Below, in pieces: positions 32,401-44,400 of a DNA stretch of 64,000 nt. The DNA is from Varanus komodoensis (taxonomy: Eukaryota > Chordata > Lepidosauria > Squamata > Varanidae). Made by a program: the position numbers and the translations under genes. The notes beneath the pieces were generated by a model. That model had not been told where the DNA came from. It ran no database searches and saw only the letters and a list, made by a program, of their open reading frames with translations. The stretch's first letter is position 1. Every line of letters begins with the position of its first letter. The stretch is taken from assembly GCF_004798865.1 (NCBI RefSeq), contig NW_025336479.1, positions 11,636,196-11,700,195 of the forward strand, in the 5' to 3' direction.

Positions 32401-35400
32401 GCATTTCTCCTGGAGGGACTGTAAGTCCAGGCATCAACTTTGCTGGGAGGGTTGGTGGGAGGGAAGCTCAGAGAGAGAGTACATGCTTTGGATGCAGCAG
32501 GTAATCTGGGATCAGTCTCAAGGAAAAGAACCTTCAGTGGCTGAGACTTCAAGGAGTTACTGCATGTCAGAACAGACCATACTGGACTAGCAAGTCCAAT
32601 GGTCCAAACCAATCCAGGGGAGCTTTGTCTTTGGCTAGGAGGTAACACCATTTCAATGTAACTGTAGGAATGAATTGCTCAGATATGCCACAAGGCAGTT
32701 TGCGTAAGTGCACGTGACATCTTGACCACGCTTCCATGAATCAGTGTAGGACACGGAGCCCCCGGGGTGACTTTGGGCCTGTCACTGCGCCTCAGCCCAA
32801 CCTGCCTCACAGGGTGGTGGCTGTGAGGATAAGACTGAGAGGGGGATGAGAATGATGCAAGCTGCCTTGCGTTCCTTGGAAGGAAAAAAGGCGGGATATA
32901 AATATAATAAAATAAATCAAGAGGCAGGATATGAGCGTAACTGAGCAAAGAAACAAAAGTCACATAGATTGCAGTTGGGTTAAGTTACGTGAACTACCCC
33001 GATGGACAAGATGGGCCTCTGGAGGAGCGTATGGCCATACTGGCTACACAAGAAGCTTCTGGGTTACTGCAGGCAGAAATCAGCAGTGCTTGCATGCACG
33101 GAAACTTTCATTTCCACAAACATGTATCTGTGCATATGAAAAGGAAGAGAGACCATTATTCTAGCTTCCCACTGTTTATGTCGTCTTACGTGTGGCATGA
33201 TCCTGTATATACTGGAAATACCTGTGGCCTGAGCTATGATTTAAATGAACTGATCCTCCACGTCAAATCCTGCCTGAATGGATGCTTTGCTTTACCAAAT
33301 GCTTCACATGTATTTAGACTACTGTCTAACCCAAAGCATCAATGCAGGTGCAGGCTGCAACACTAGTATAACTGCAGAAACAGCATTGTCCATATATTAT
33401 TTTGGTCATACATAGAAAAAGTTACATTCCCGTGAACTGTACCTGTGCATATCTTTCTGTCATCTCTTACGCTCTGTGCAAACCCTTCATTGCAGTTACA
33501 GACGTAGGTCCCCTGGGTGTTCTGGCATTCTCCACCAGGTTCACAGAGGGAAGCATTTGTCTTGCATTCATCAATGTCTGCAATGAGAAATTTGGAGAAA
33601 TATACAACAAATTGGCCCCGATTTTGGACATCACTTATTGTGGTGAGGAGGACACAGCTTGTGCCTGCACAAAGATTCTATTTCCAGTGGTGGAAGAAGA
33701 AAGATGCCCGAAGTCACACAAAGAGGTGTTCTGTAGCATTCCTGTGCAGCAACAATCCTCAAACAGCAAGTTGCATTGTGCCTGCCGCCGTTCCAAGCTG
33801 CTAGCAGGAACTTCCTACTCAGGCAAAAAGCTCGAACGAGCACTAGTATGCCGAGTATACCCGGCTTCGCTAGTGATTCCCAACTGGAACAAGCCAAAAA
33901 ATCTGCACTTCAGAAGGAGAGACAGGGACTGGGTTTGCATGACACAAATACCCACTGTGGTTGGTAATCAGCAAATCAAGTTCCTGGGTAAACCTTCAGT
34001 GGCTGAGACTTCAAAGAGTTACTGCACGTCAGAACAGACCAAACTGGGCTAGCAGGTCCAATGGTCTGAACCGATACAGGGGAGCTTTGTATGCTCCAAA
34101 CTTCTAAGCAAAAGTAGTTTCCTGAGAAATAAGTGCAGGCCGAGAGGGAGCTCAGCAAGTTCCTCCCACAGCATGTTGGATATGAACCTGGGAAACTCTC
34201 CCTGTTTCCATTCCAGGTGGCAGACGGAGCTTTCCTGAGAGTTTTCCTGGGTCCCTCCGTTTCAAAACCAGCCACTGTGCTCTAGGGGTGCACTTTGGAA
34301 AGGCAAGCCACAGAAGTGGCAACCACAGCTGGCCTTGCACATCTGCATCGGCTCTCAGTTAAGCCACGCCTGGAGTGAGCATGAAGCATTTCAAGCAAGA
34401 GGTGGTCCCAAGAAGTGCTTACCCACGCAGTCATTTGCAGAGACATTCCAGAATCTTGTCTTCCCACTTTTTGAATGGAATCCGCGTACACATGTGCAGA
34501 AGCAGTCAGCCCCTAATGCAGCATGGGAACCACACGACTTTTCGCAGGAATCATCTGCAAGATATGAGGCTCTGCATTAAAGACATCCATGTCCTTCTTC
34601 TGCATGCACCAAATGACTGGATCTTGGGAAGTGCAGGTTCTTCTTCATAGTCCTAGCTTAGGCCGCAGTAACTGCAATAGGCATTAAGTTGTCACAAGAC
34701 TCTTTGTTGTTCTAGAGCAGGGGGATGAAAGTTAGTCCTGAATCAGGCCCATTAGGGATCCCCAGTACAGCTTCTCAATACAAATTTCTGAGCTATATTC
34801 TGTGTCTGAAAGCTGAGGCCCGTGGCAGGGCAAAGGATGCATTTGGGTTGGCAGAATTTTGGGAGCAGGGAATGAAAACATTCCGAAGGATCACGACTCT
34901 GATCAGACAGAGTGCACCATCCCATGCAGCTGATTTTGCAGATCTCAAAAGGGCAGCAAATAGTGCGTTATTTAATGCATTCTTTATTGTGAATTTCATT
35001 GGCTTCAGGCATCGTTCACCTTCACTGCGGCTCAGTCTGGGTGTGCGAAGGGGCTACTCCACCCCAGGCAGCAAAATGGCTCCTGTTGGCAATTAATCAG
35101 CGGAAAGTGGAAAGGGGGCTTCAGCCTCAACATCTCACGGTCACATATGACACTGCAGTCACCCGAGCACAAGGTAATTGAGACTCACCAGATGACTAAA
35201 GAAACATTAACTGTTTGCTCTTCCTTCCTTCCTTCCTTCCTTCCTTCCTTCCGTCCTTCCTTCCTTCCTTCCTTCCTTCCTTCCTTCCTTCCTTCCTTCC
35301 TTGTCACTTGTCAGGAAGGTGGGGAACATCATCTCTGAAACTATGCTAACAATCATTTCCTATTTTAAAATGAATGGGGAGGGGTCATGTACACTGTAAG

Positions 35401-38400
35401 CAGGAAAAGGGGCCCAACCAGCAGCTCATATTCCTAGGTTCGAGAAGCAGCAGGAGCCAGCTTTGAGCCACTTATTAGCCCAAGAGCAGAGGCAAAAGTG
35501 GCTGGAAATGGTTGGGGAGGGGTGGATTTTACAGAGAAGAATTGTTCAGAAGAGGAAAAGTTAAGCACGCTCCTTAGAAGGGTCTTCTTCACTTGCCTGA
35601 TGACAGAAGCATGGATTAGGAACCCAGACTTTTCCTTACGACAGATAAGATGATGATGATTAATTTCCTTCCGTTGAAGACTGGTATATCTGCCTGAAAT
35701 GTCTCAACCACACACAGGATGCTGTTGGCACAGCATGGCTGGACAAGAACGGGTTTCTAAAGTATCTTGGGTTACATAATCCCATTAGCTCACCCGGGTG
35801 GCATGATCTATCACCTTCTCCTGGGCAGAGAAGGGGCTCTTGGAATGCTTCTGCCCCCACCTTGGCATGGAGCTTCATCCCTTTGACGCTCAGGGCTCAA
35901 CCAGCACTCCTCAACGCCAAGCAAAACTATACAGCCGAAGTTGAAGCTGGGCCTTCTAATGCTGCTTGAACGCCTTTTTGAGCCAGGGGGAACTTACCTT
36001 CTTCGTCAGCGGTAGCTCTAGATAGGGTAATGACGAGCCCTGAAAGACAAGAGAAGTGGGGAATATCCCACTGTGAGAACTACTCCATTTGTACGCAACC
36101 ATTTCTTCTAAAAGCTAAAGGCGGCATACAGTGTCCTCCTTCCCCCACCCCATTCTCCTCACAACAACCCTATGAGGAAGGTCAGCTGAGAGAGAGTGAC
36201 TGACTGACAGTCACCCACTAAGACGCACGGTTGAGTGGGACTTGAACCTCAGTCACCCCAGTCCTGGTCCAACATGCTAACCACTCTCTCATCACTTGTT
36301 TCTCACATTCCCTCAATTCCTGCACAGGGATCTTCCTTCCAGGGCCTTCGCCCATCAAGAAAGGAAAAGAAAATTCTATGGATCTAGGAAATAGTATTTT
36401 GGAGATGGCTCCTCCATATACAAATGTATTTGCAGTTGGGCGATATCCAGGCTGAGTTAATTTGAACAGCAAAGCAGATTTCCAGATGATAAATAGCATG
36501 GGAGTGAGTTGAGATGCAAATAGTTTCTTCTGGAATCCTCTTTCAACAGCTGGGAGGCTTGCTGGCTTTTATTTTCATTCAGTGCAAATGCACAGAGAAC
36601 AGAAAGTGGGCGGCAGCGCAGATGGAAAGCTTCATCCTGTCTCAGTGCAGGGCTTTGTGGAAGAAAATGAAAATGCGGCCAAAGATCTTCATTATTGCCC
36701 CAGACTGTCCAATCACTAGGATGTAAGAAGGACCCGCAGAAAGGAAAGGATAGGAAAAAGCACCTCTTTGTGTATTATCAGGGGACATCTTTGGGAATTC
36801 AGTTCCTCATGCAGTCACACTGGGATGCCTTGCACTGGCCCAGTGGTGGATTCTGAATGAAGCATGAGATCATTTCCTGTCCAGCTCCGTTTTCCGCTCT
36901 CTTGCACAGCTCCCTTGGCCTTTGTTTTCCCAAAGGAGGGCAGCTCTGTGACCTGAGCCAGTATCAAGTGATGACTTGAGCTCAGCTGCTCACCCTACAG
37001 TGGCTCCTATCTTGGCGACTGACACAGAACAGCTGAGCCAGAAGCTTCCTGGGGCACAAAGCGAAGGCTGCAATAGCTTCAGGCAACCGGCAAAGTAGCA
37101 CGGAGAGAATGGAATGGACTAGATGCCGAACTGCCTTATCACTGCCAGTTCATTGCATGTCGTGTCTCTTTTACCCTTGCATGATGCCTTCAGATGTATA
37201 AATACGCAAGGGAGCAATCGTGGGGCTCCCAGGCGGGATCGGAGGGGGCACTGGCTATTCCAGCCCCCAGATGCAAGGCCGGAGACAACGCTGGGCAGGG
37301 AACAAGAGCTCTAATCCCCCCACCTCCTCCTCTCTGCTGGCAAGAACAGAACTATGCTGGCTGCTTTCCAAGGCCAGGAAAGGAAGTGCTGAAAGGGGGG
37401 GTCGGTGGGCAGGGTGGGAGGCAGACTGGAGAGGCCAGGATGCCAGTGATTTTGATCCCAGCCCAGCCTCCTGTCTGTGCAACCCAGGATGCCCTAGCTA
37501 GACAGCAGGGGAAGACAGAGAGGGGAAGGGGGCCTCTACTGCCCCTCCTGAACTGCCTAGCATGTCTGCAAGTCTCTGGATTTGGGGGTACACTGGCGTC
37601 CTGATAGATCCCCCCCAATCAGTCAATAAACAGCACTGCAAGGTACCCAGCTGCCTGCTCACTGCCCAGTTCATACCACCGTGCTCACTGAAAGCTTTAC
37701 AAAAACCTCAAGTCAGAAGGGCTCGTAGGCCAGCGGTGCAGAACCTCTTTAAGTACGACAGCCAAATGAAATTTGGGGGGCCTCAATAGTCCCAGCCCTT
37801 CCTAAGAGGCCATTTCCTCAGATCCTCCCATTTATGTCAGTGCGCAAAAGGCTACTTTAGGCACACCAAAAGGCTTGGGCATCCTCAATATTTTTTCTAT
37901 TTCCCTTTAACCATTATGCAACATTTCAAACTCTTTTTGCAAGTCATCTCAGTGTTAAAACTGGTTTATCTTAGGGCTGTGAAACTACTGCACCATTTTT
38001 TGGTCTTTGGTATAAAGTCCAAGTCACTAATAATAATCTGGGTGATTATCTAGAAAAACACATGGAGTTACAGAGTCTATTGTTCTATCAGGTTGGGTGA
38101 TTTCTTCTATAGATATTTTTAAAGCATAGGGTTTTAATAATGTTTGAGGGCATGAGCCATATTTCTTTACATTATTAAGGAGTAAATACAGCTTTAACAG
38201 ATGGTTGTGATTTGATTTTATTTTGGTGAATGTCTGTTGTTTTACCATTTTAAACTTCCTAACATTTGCAAACATTGGGCTAAAAAGATTTTTAAAATTT
38301 CCTTGCATGTGACACATTTGTATGCATTAATTCAGTCAGTGAGACATCTGCATGCACAACAGATCCTTGATTCATGCATATCCAAAAATAAGGGTTGAGG

Positions 38401-41400
38401 TTCAGTTCTACACAGAGTTGTGGTTAACCAAGGTGTTCAATTTCTAAGAAGTGGTTGCTGGGCTTGGGCTGCCTGAAGTCTCATATTTTCACCCAGAAGT
38501 TGTCACACAAGAGTTACACAGCGATTGGCACCCGTGTGTGAAATGCTGCCATCTACATCAGAACCTTTTTCTTATTGTTTCACATGTTCTGGCATCCCTC
38601 CCCACACTCAAACTAAGTACCGAGTATGTGTGATGGGAATATTAAGCATAAACATTACAGAGCTTGGAGGTGTGGAAGAGAGTACAAAATCCTGGAGCAC
38701 TGTTAACCGTAAAGCCTAGCTGGAGCAGACAGCCAGAGGCTTACAGGCTTGGCCCTGTACTTCTGAGCAGGATATTGGCTAACAGAGCCTCTTTCCTTCC
38801 CCTGCCATCTAATACAGAGCAATCACAGAGAGCCTGATGCCTGCACTTTTATCTGCAAGGTTCCTCCTGCACACAGCTAAAGCCGCTGGCTGCCAAGTCT
38901 CATAGAATAGGGAGTGACAAAACAGATCTATCTCTTAGCTTGCATCAGATAACCATCACCTTTCACAATCATGATGTTCTTTTCCCATACTCTAAGACTG
39001 CAATCGAGCCTCATTTACCTGGAAGTAATGCAACAGATTGCAAATGTATAGAATTGCCCATGACACTATCATATTCAGCAGCTGAAGCAGTGGGCACAAA
39101 AGGATCTTGGCAGAGAGATTTCTTTAGTGTTCCAAAGAAACGTCTAGCTTTGTCAGGGTTGGTTTTCATCTTTCTACACTATAATTTCTTGTCTTTTAGA
39201 GGGAAAATTGATTCAAAATGGTACTCTCAATTATACTGTATTTTCATAATTTTAGCTAATTTATTTGAAAGTTAAATTCTCCATGGCTAGATAAAGGAAG
39301 ATTAAAACTAGGAAAAAGCCTGGCAAGATTTGCTGATAATCAGTTTACATTGTGTTTTGCCTGGAGAAATACATCAATGCTAACTTTAGTACATTATAAT
39401 ATTATTATATTATCCCCAAGGTATTTACAGTGCAATCCTAACTCCCACTGAGTTGAGTGGAACTTACTCCCAGGTACAGAACTGTACAGAATTGCAGTCG
39501 TTAACTGGAATCTTATACATACCTACCTAGGAGTAAGTCCTAGCGAGAATACTGGGACTTACTTCTAAGTAAACATGCACAGAATTGCACTGTTATTCTC
39601 TTCTCTCTCTCTGACTTACAACTCCCATAAGCCTTAGCCAGCACAGCCTGTGATGAGGCACAATGGGGCTTGTAGGCCAAAACATCCGGAATGCTCAAGG
39701 TGCCCACCCCTCTCAGTCAGTGCTTCAGGCACTCTTCTGATTATGACTTTTTCCTCCCTCTTCCTACACTCACTTACTTTTTTCATTTCTGATTTCTCAG
39801 CATCATTTTCCTACTTCAAATCTCTTCTCATCTAACTATAATCCAGCAAAGTTAAACATATTAAATGCTCATAGATTTTAACTATTAAGCATATATCTAA
39901 GCATATATCTAATTCTGGTCAGTTCTTGTTCATATTTTGTGGCTCAGGTACCTTGCCTGTCATATTACTTGCACATTTTCCCATGTGTTATCAAGTTTCT
40001 GTAACCAGTTTTGAAAACCTCCTAATCCTACAGTCAGATCAGTAACTTTATCATCTTCTTTTTCTTCCTTTTTTTCACTTTCCTCTGGCTTCTAATCTCA
40101 ACCTTTTTCATATCTCTTTCTTGTCTAGATTCTTTGCATCTAGGTTTGATAGCATTTCAAGAGGAATTTGTCAGGACCTATTTTATGAAGAGTTCACCAT
40201 CACACAACACATTACACATGCAACACAAAATCAGCTAATCGGATTTTTCTTCATTTCCTGAAGAAAATAAAGACTGTGTGTCATACAAAGATAAGTTTGC
40301 AGAGTTATCTGTATGGAGAGGTTTATCTTTACTCTCAAATGCTACAGTTATTTTTCTGTAATGGAATATACAGAGAAAAGATCTGTGCAGAACCTGGGTG
40401 GGCAACTTCAGATCCTCCAGCTGTCTTGGTCTACAGCCCCCATTGGCCCTGGAGGATAAGGAACCGGGAGGGCCACAAGTTGCCCAAACACAGCATCCTA
40501 TGTTACTTTGCTGTAAGGCTCCACTTTTGTGGCTGCAAGTTCATGCTGGCAATGATGCTGATGCTTTCAGACAATCAGTTCTGAGCCAGCCAATGGACGC
40601 CACAAGATGCATGTCCTGTGCTTGCCCAGCCGACAGGCAGAGAGCCAGTGGCATCTACAGGCCTCCACCGCCGCCATGGCCATTGCTAGGGCCAGTGGGA
40701 AATGCAGGTGTGCAAGCAAGCTGCCCTGGCCAAGAGGCTGAGCGAGTCCAGGGGAACTTGTGACTTGCTCCCTGCCTGCACATGGGCCCTTGCAAATGCC
40801 AAGCAATGCCTGCCCTAGCGGCAAAACTCGCATTCTTTTCTTCAACCCAACAACAATGAACTGGAGCCCACAAAAAGGGGGCTATGACTAGCTTAGCACC
40901 CCTTCACAGAATGGGGATCTCCCAAGACTGCTTTAGTTCTGATGCATGTTGCGGGTTTCATTGCCTAACTCTAACCCACATGATGTGGGTTTCATTGCCT
41001 AAGCGAGAGATTGACTGTGCTTTCCCAAAAATGTCTCCTTCCTTGAGCCCACAACACACTGAACAGGAGTGTAATTAATATACCACTAGCAAGCCCTTTC
41101 CCAAGGTCTGTGGCCTCTGGGTACCTGAAGGATAAATTAAGCCCCTCATCTGAAACCAATAACTTTGGGTCCCACTTGCAATTTGAAAGCACCTTCCCTT
41201 CACTCATGTTTCAACCGCAGACTCTTTAGAACAAATGCTTATCGCTTTCTCTGCATATCAGGAATTGGCATAGAAATTTGTACTACCATATCAAATCTAA
41301 GGAACGAAAAGTTAGAAACACAAAGTGGGAGCAACACCCCAAACACAAAGCAACACCCTTGGGATCAGCTATTTGGCCTTTGGTTCTTGTGTTCTGAGAA

Positions 41401-44400
41401 TGGGCGGACAGCAGGCTTGTGAGAGCTACTGTGCTCTTCTACTAGGGCCCCACAGCCAACCACAGGAGCAAGACACAAATTGGAGCTCAGCAAGCGGACA
41501 CAAAAGAATCGAAGCAGCAGACTGCCTCAGAGTACATACGCAGTCCTGGTATTTGTGATCAAACCCAGAACCCAGTTCACAAATCTGTCCACACAAAACC
41601 ATTTCACACGAACAGCCCCTCCTTGTTTTTCCCAAACCAATCCTTTCCAGCAAGTTATTTAATGAGCGGAAAACTTTCTGGTTGCCGCTATTGCACCAAC
41701 TTGTACGGAACAGCAACCCAGGGGAGTAAATCCCCATGATGGGTTGCTGGGAAGTGCCAAGCAGCCGCGATGAGCCCAAAAGATGATCAGGCTCATCGTG
41801 GGTGCCGTGCACCCTCTCACCACCTCCTGCCCTCTCATTCCTCCTGGCAGCATCCCATGGACACCACAGGGAGGAATGAAGCTCCTCTCCTTGACAGCAA
41901 CAATCAATCCCAAGCCAATTTCAGCTGGCTGTGGCTTTGAGTCCCTGCTGCGCAAAGGGGGCTCGTGTCCTGAAGTGCAGTGGGGAGAACAGGGGAACTG
42001 ATCCTCTGGAGCAGGAGGTGGTGGTGCCTGATCCTCCAAGGCACAAGGTGGGCACACAGCTGGGATGGTCTGCCAAAAGGGGAGTCAAGGTAGAACCAAC
42101 CAACCAACCATGAAGGCATCAGTGGGCACCTCTGAGAGAGATTTCTAGGTAATGAAAAGTGGCAGACTTTCAACAGCTGGTTAAATCAGATGCAAGGAAA
42201 AAGCGTGTTGGGAGTTGGCTAATAGGAATGCGCCAGTGAAGAAGGCACAGGAGCAACATGATTAATATGAGAAAGAAAAAGCAGCACTGGTGATGGACAT
42301 GTCAAAAGTGTACCTGGATTGAATCAGAGATGTGGTTTAGATCCGATGTCTGACCACCTTTTTTTTTTAGAGGAGGCTCTGCAATCTCAGTACCTTTTGG
42401 GGGGGGGAGGGGGTTAAGCTGCAGCAAAGACGGACTCTTTTGACAAAATACTAGGAATGTTTAAAGAAACATTCCTACAACTGGCTGTGGCAGGCTAGGA
42501 GTGCAGAACTTTTTCCATCTAAGTATTATAGGATTGTGTGTTTTGTGTGGTCAACAACACTTAGAAGGTTGTTAAGAAAGGCGTACCTGCTCTTGGTACG
42601 GACTATATTTTCCAGGAAGTTCTCAGAACTGCATAATGTGACCAAAGAAACCCCCTGAGTGATGTTTATTGAAAGCAGAAGTGGTGCCAGAGTGTGAGGA
42701 ACCCTGGAAACGAGGCAAGGAGCATTTGCAGAATCACACATTCTTTTGCACTCGTCTGATGGGAACTTTCTGTGAACAACAGCCCAGTACATTAGTATGT
42801 GGATATGCACAAAGTAGGGCGTGTGACCCAGGACTGGTACTATTACCACATCAGTTTGCGACATCGAATTTGCAATATCAAGTTTCGCTCACAACCCCAA
42901 ACCCAAGCCTTCCAAGCCACTACATATTCGAGAAGGGCAGCAGTGCTAATCCACATCCCTATGTGGAGTTACTCAAAGGTCAGACCCATGAAGCTCAGTG
43001 AATCCTACTCCCAGGTAAATGAGTATAAACCACAGCCTTACCATGCAATCCTTTGCATACCTGCCCAGAAGCAAGCCCCATGGAATTCAGTGGGGCTTTC
43101 ACCCAAGGAGTAAGTACAGGATAGCAACCTTAATCTTTTTATTTATTTATTTATTTATTTATTTATTTTTTATTTATTAAAACATTTTTATGCCGCCCCA
43201 TTCGCCGAAGCCTCGGGGCGGCTTACAACAAAAAAATAAAATAACATTTTAAAATACATACAATAAAATACAAATATATAATATAAAACATACACTATAA
43301 AACAAGCCGCCCTGGCCAAATAAAATTCAATAATATTAACATTTAAAATACTGCTTAAATAAAAAGGTCTTCGCCTGGCGCCGAAAAACAAATAACGACG
43401 GCGCCAGGCGGACCTCTCTGGGGAGCGCATTCCATAACTTAGGCGCCACCGCAGAGAAAGCCCTCCTCCGAGTAACCACCCTCCTAACTTCTTCCATGGA
43501 GGGCTCCCGGAGAAGGGCCTCTCCCGCCGATCTCAGGGGGCGGCTGGGCATATAAGGATGTAAGCGCTCCTTCAGGTAACCAGGACCCAAGCCGTTTAGG
43601 GCTTTATAGGTCATAACCAACACCTTGAATTGGGCCCGGACTTCAATGGGAAGCCAGTGAAGCTGACGGAGAACTGGAGTCATGTGAACATAACGTCCAG
43701 TCCCCGTCAGCAGCCTGGCAGCTCTATTTTGGACCAATTGAAGTATCCGGACCGTCTTCAAGGGTAGCCCCACGTAGAGCGCGTTACAGAAGTCCAAACG
43801 GGAAGTCACCAACGCATGTGTCACTGTCGCAAGGCAGTCATTCTCCAGATAGGGGCGCAGCTGATGAATTAGCCGAAGCTGAAGGAAAGCGCTCCTCGCC
43901 ACTGCTGTTACCTGAGCTTCCAGTGAAAGCTCTGGGTCGAGGAGCACTCCCAAGCTGCGGACCTTGTCCCTAAGAGGGAGTGCAACCCCATTCAGGACAA
44001 GGTTCAATTCACCCTCTCCGAAGCCCGATCCACCAACCAACAGGACCTCCGTCTTGTCTGGATTGAGCTTCAGTTTATTGGCCCTCATCCAGCCCATTAC
44101 CTCGGCCAGGCACCGGTTCAGCACAGCCACTGCCTCACCTGGATTGGTGGAAAACGAGAGGTAGAGCTGGGTATCATCAGCGTACTGATGGTTCCGCAGC
44201 CCACACCTCCTGATGACCTCTCCCAGCGGTTTCATGTATATGTTGAACAGCAAAGGGGACAAAATGGACCCCTGCGGTACTCCATGGCATAGCTGCCATG
44301 GCGCAGAGCCATAGTCCCCCAGCACCACCTTCTGGAACCGGCCATTGAGATAGGAGTGGAACCACTGCAAAGCAGTGCCTCCAACCCCCAATCCCGCAAG

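Larger units (their letters stand above)
28767..32625. repeat. tandem duplication unit 1 (EGF exon copy 1)
   Basis: 3859 bp. Its start at 28,770 recurs at 32,629. It contains a MIR-like SINE (about 28,888-29,062), the EGF exon 29446-29580 and a roughly 2.5-kb segment (about 29,980-32,515) missing from unit 2. It ends in a tRNA-type SINE tail. Both unit borders share tgt. Confidence 0.9.
32626..34090. repeat. tandem duplication unit 2 (EGF exon copy 2)
   Basis: 1465 bp, colinear with unit 1: the MIR-like SINE at about 32,749-32,925, the EGF exon 33443-33577 and the SINE tail 33,987-34,090. It has 139 extra bases at 33,216-33,354 and lacks the 2.5-kb block of unit 1. Confidence 0.9.

Noticed and set aside
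37729-37800. Possible hAT-like end (ggccagcggtgcagaacctc)
   Set aside because: No matching inverted end or target duplication could be found.
41426-41812. Cysteine-bearing - strand frame that looks like an EGF exon
   Set aside because: Cysteine spacing does not fit EGF, and there is no proper acceptor or donor in phase.
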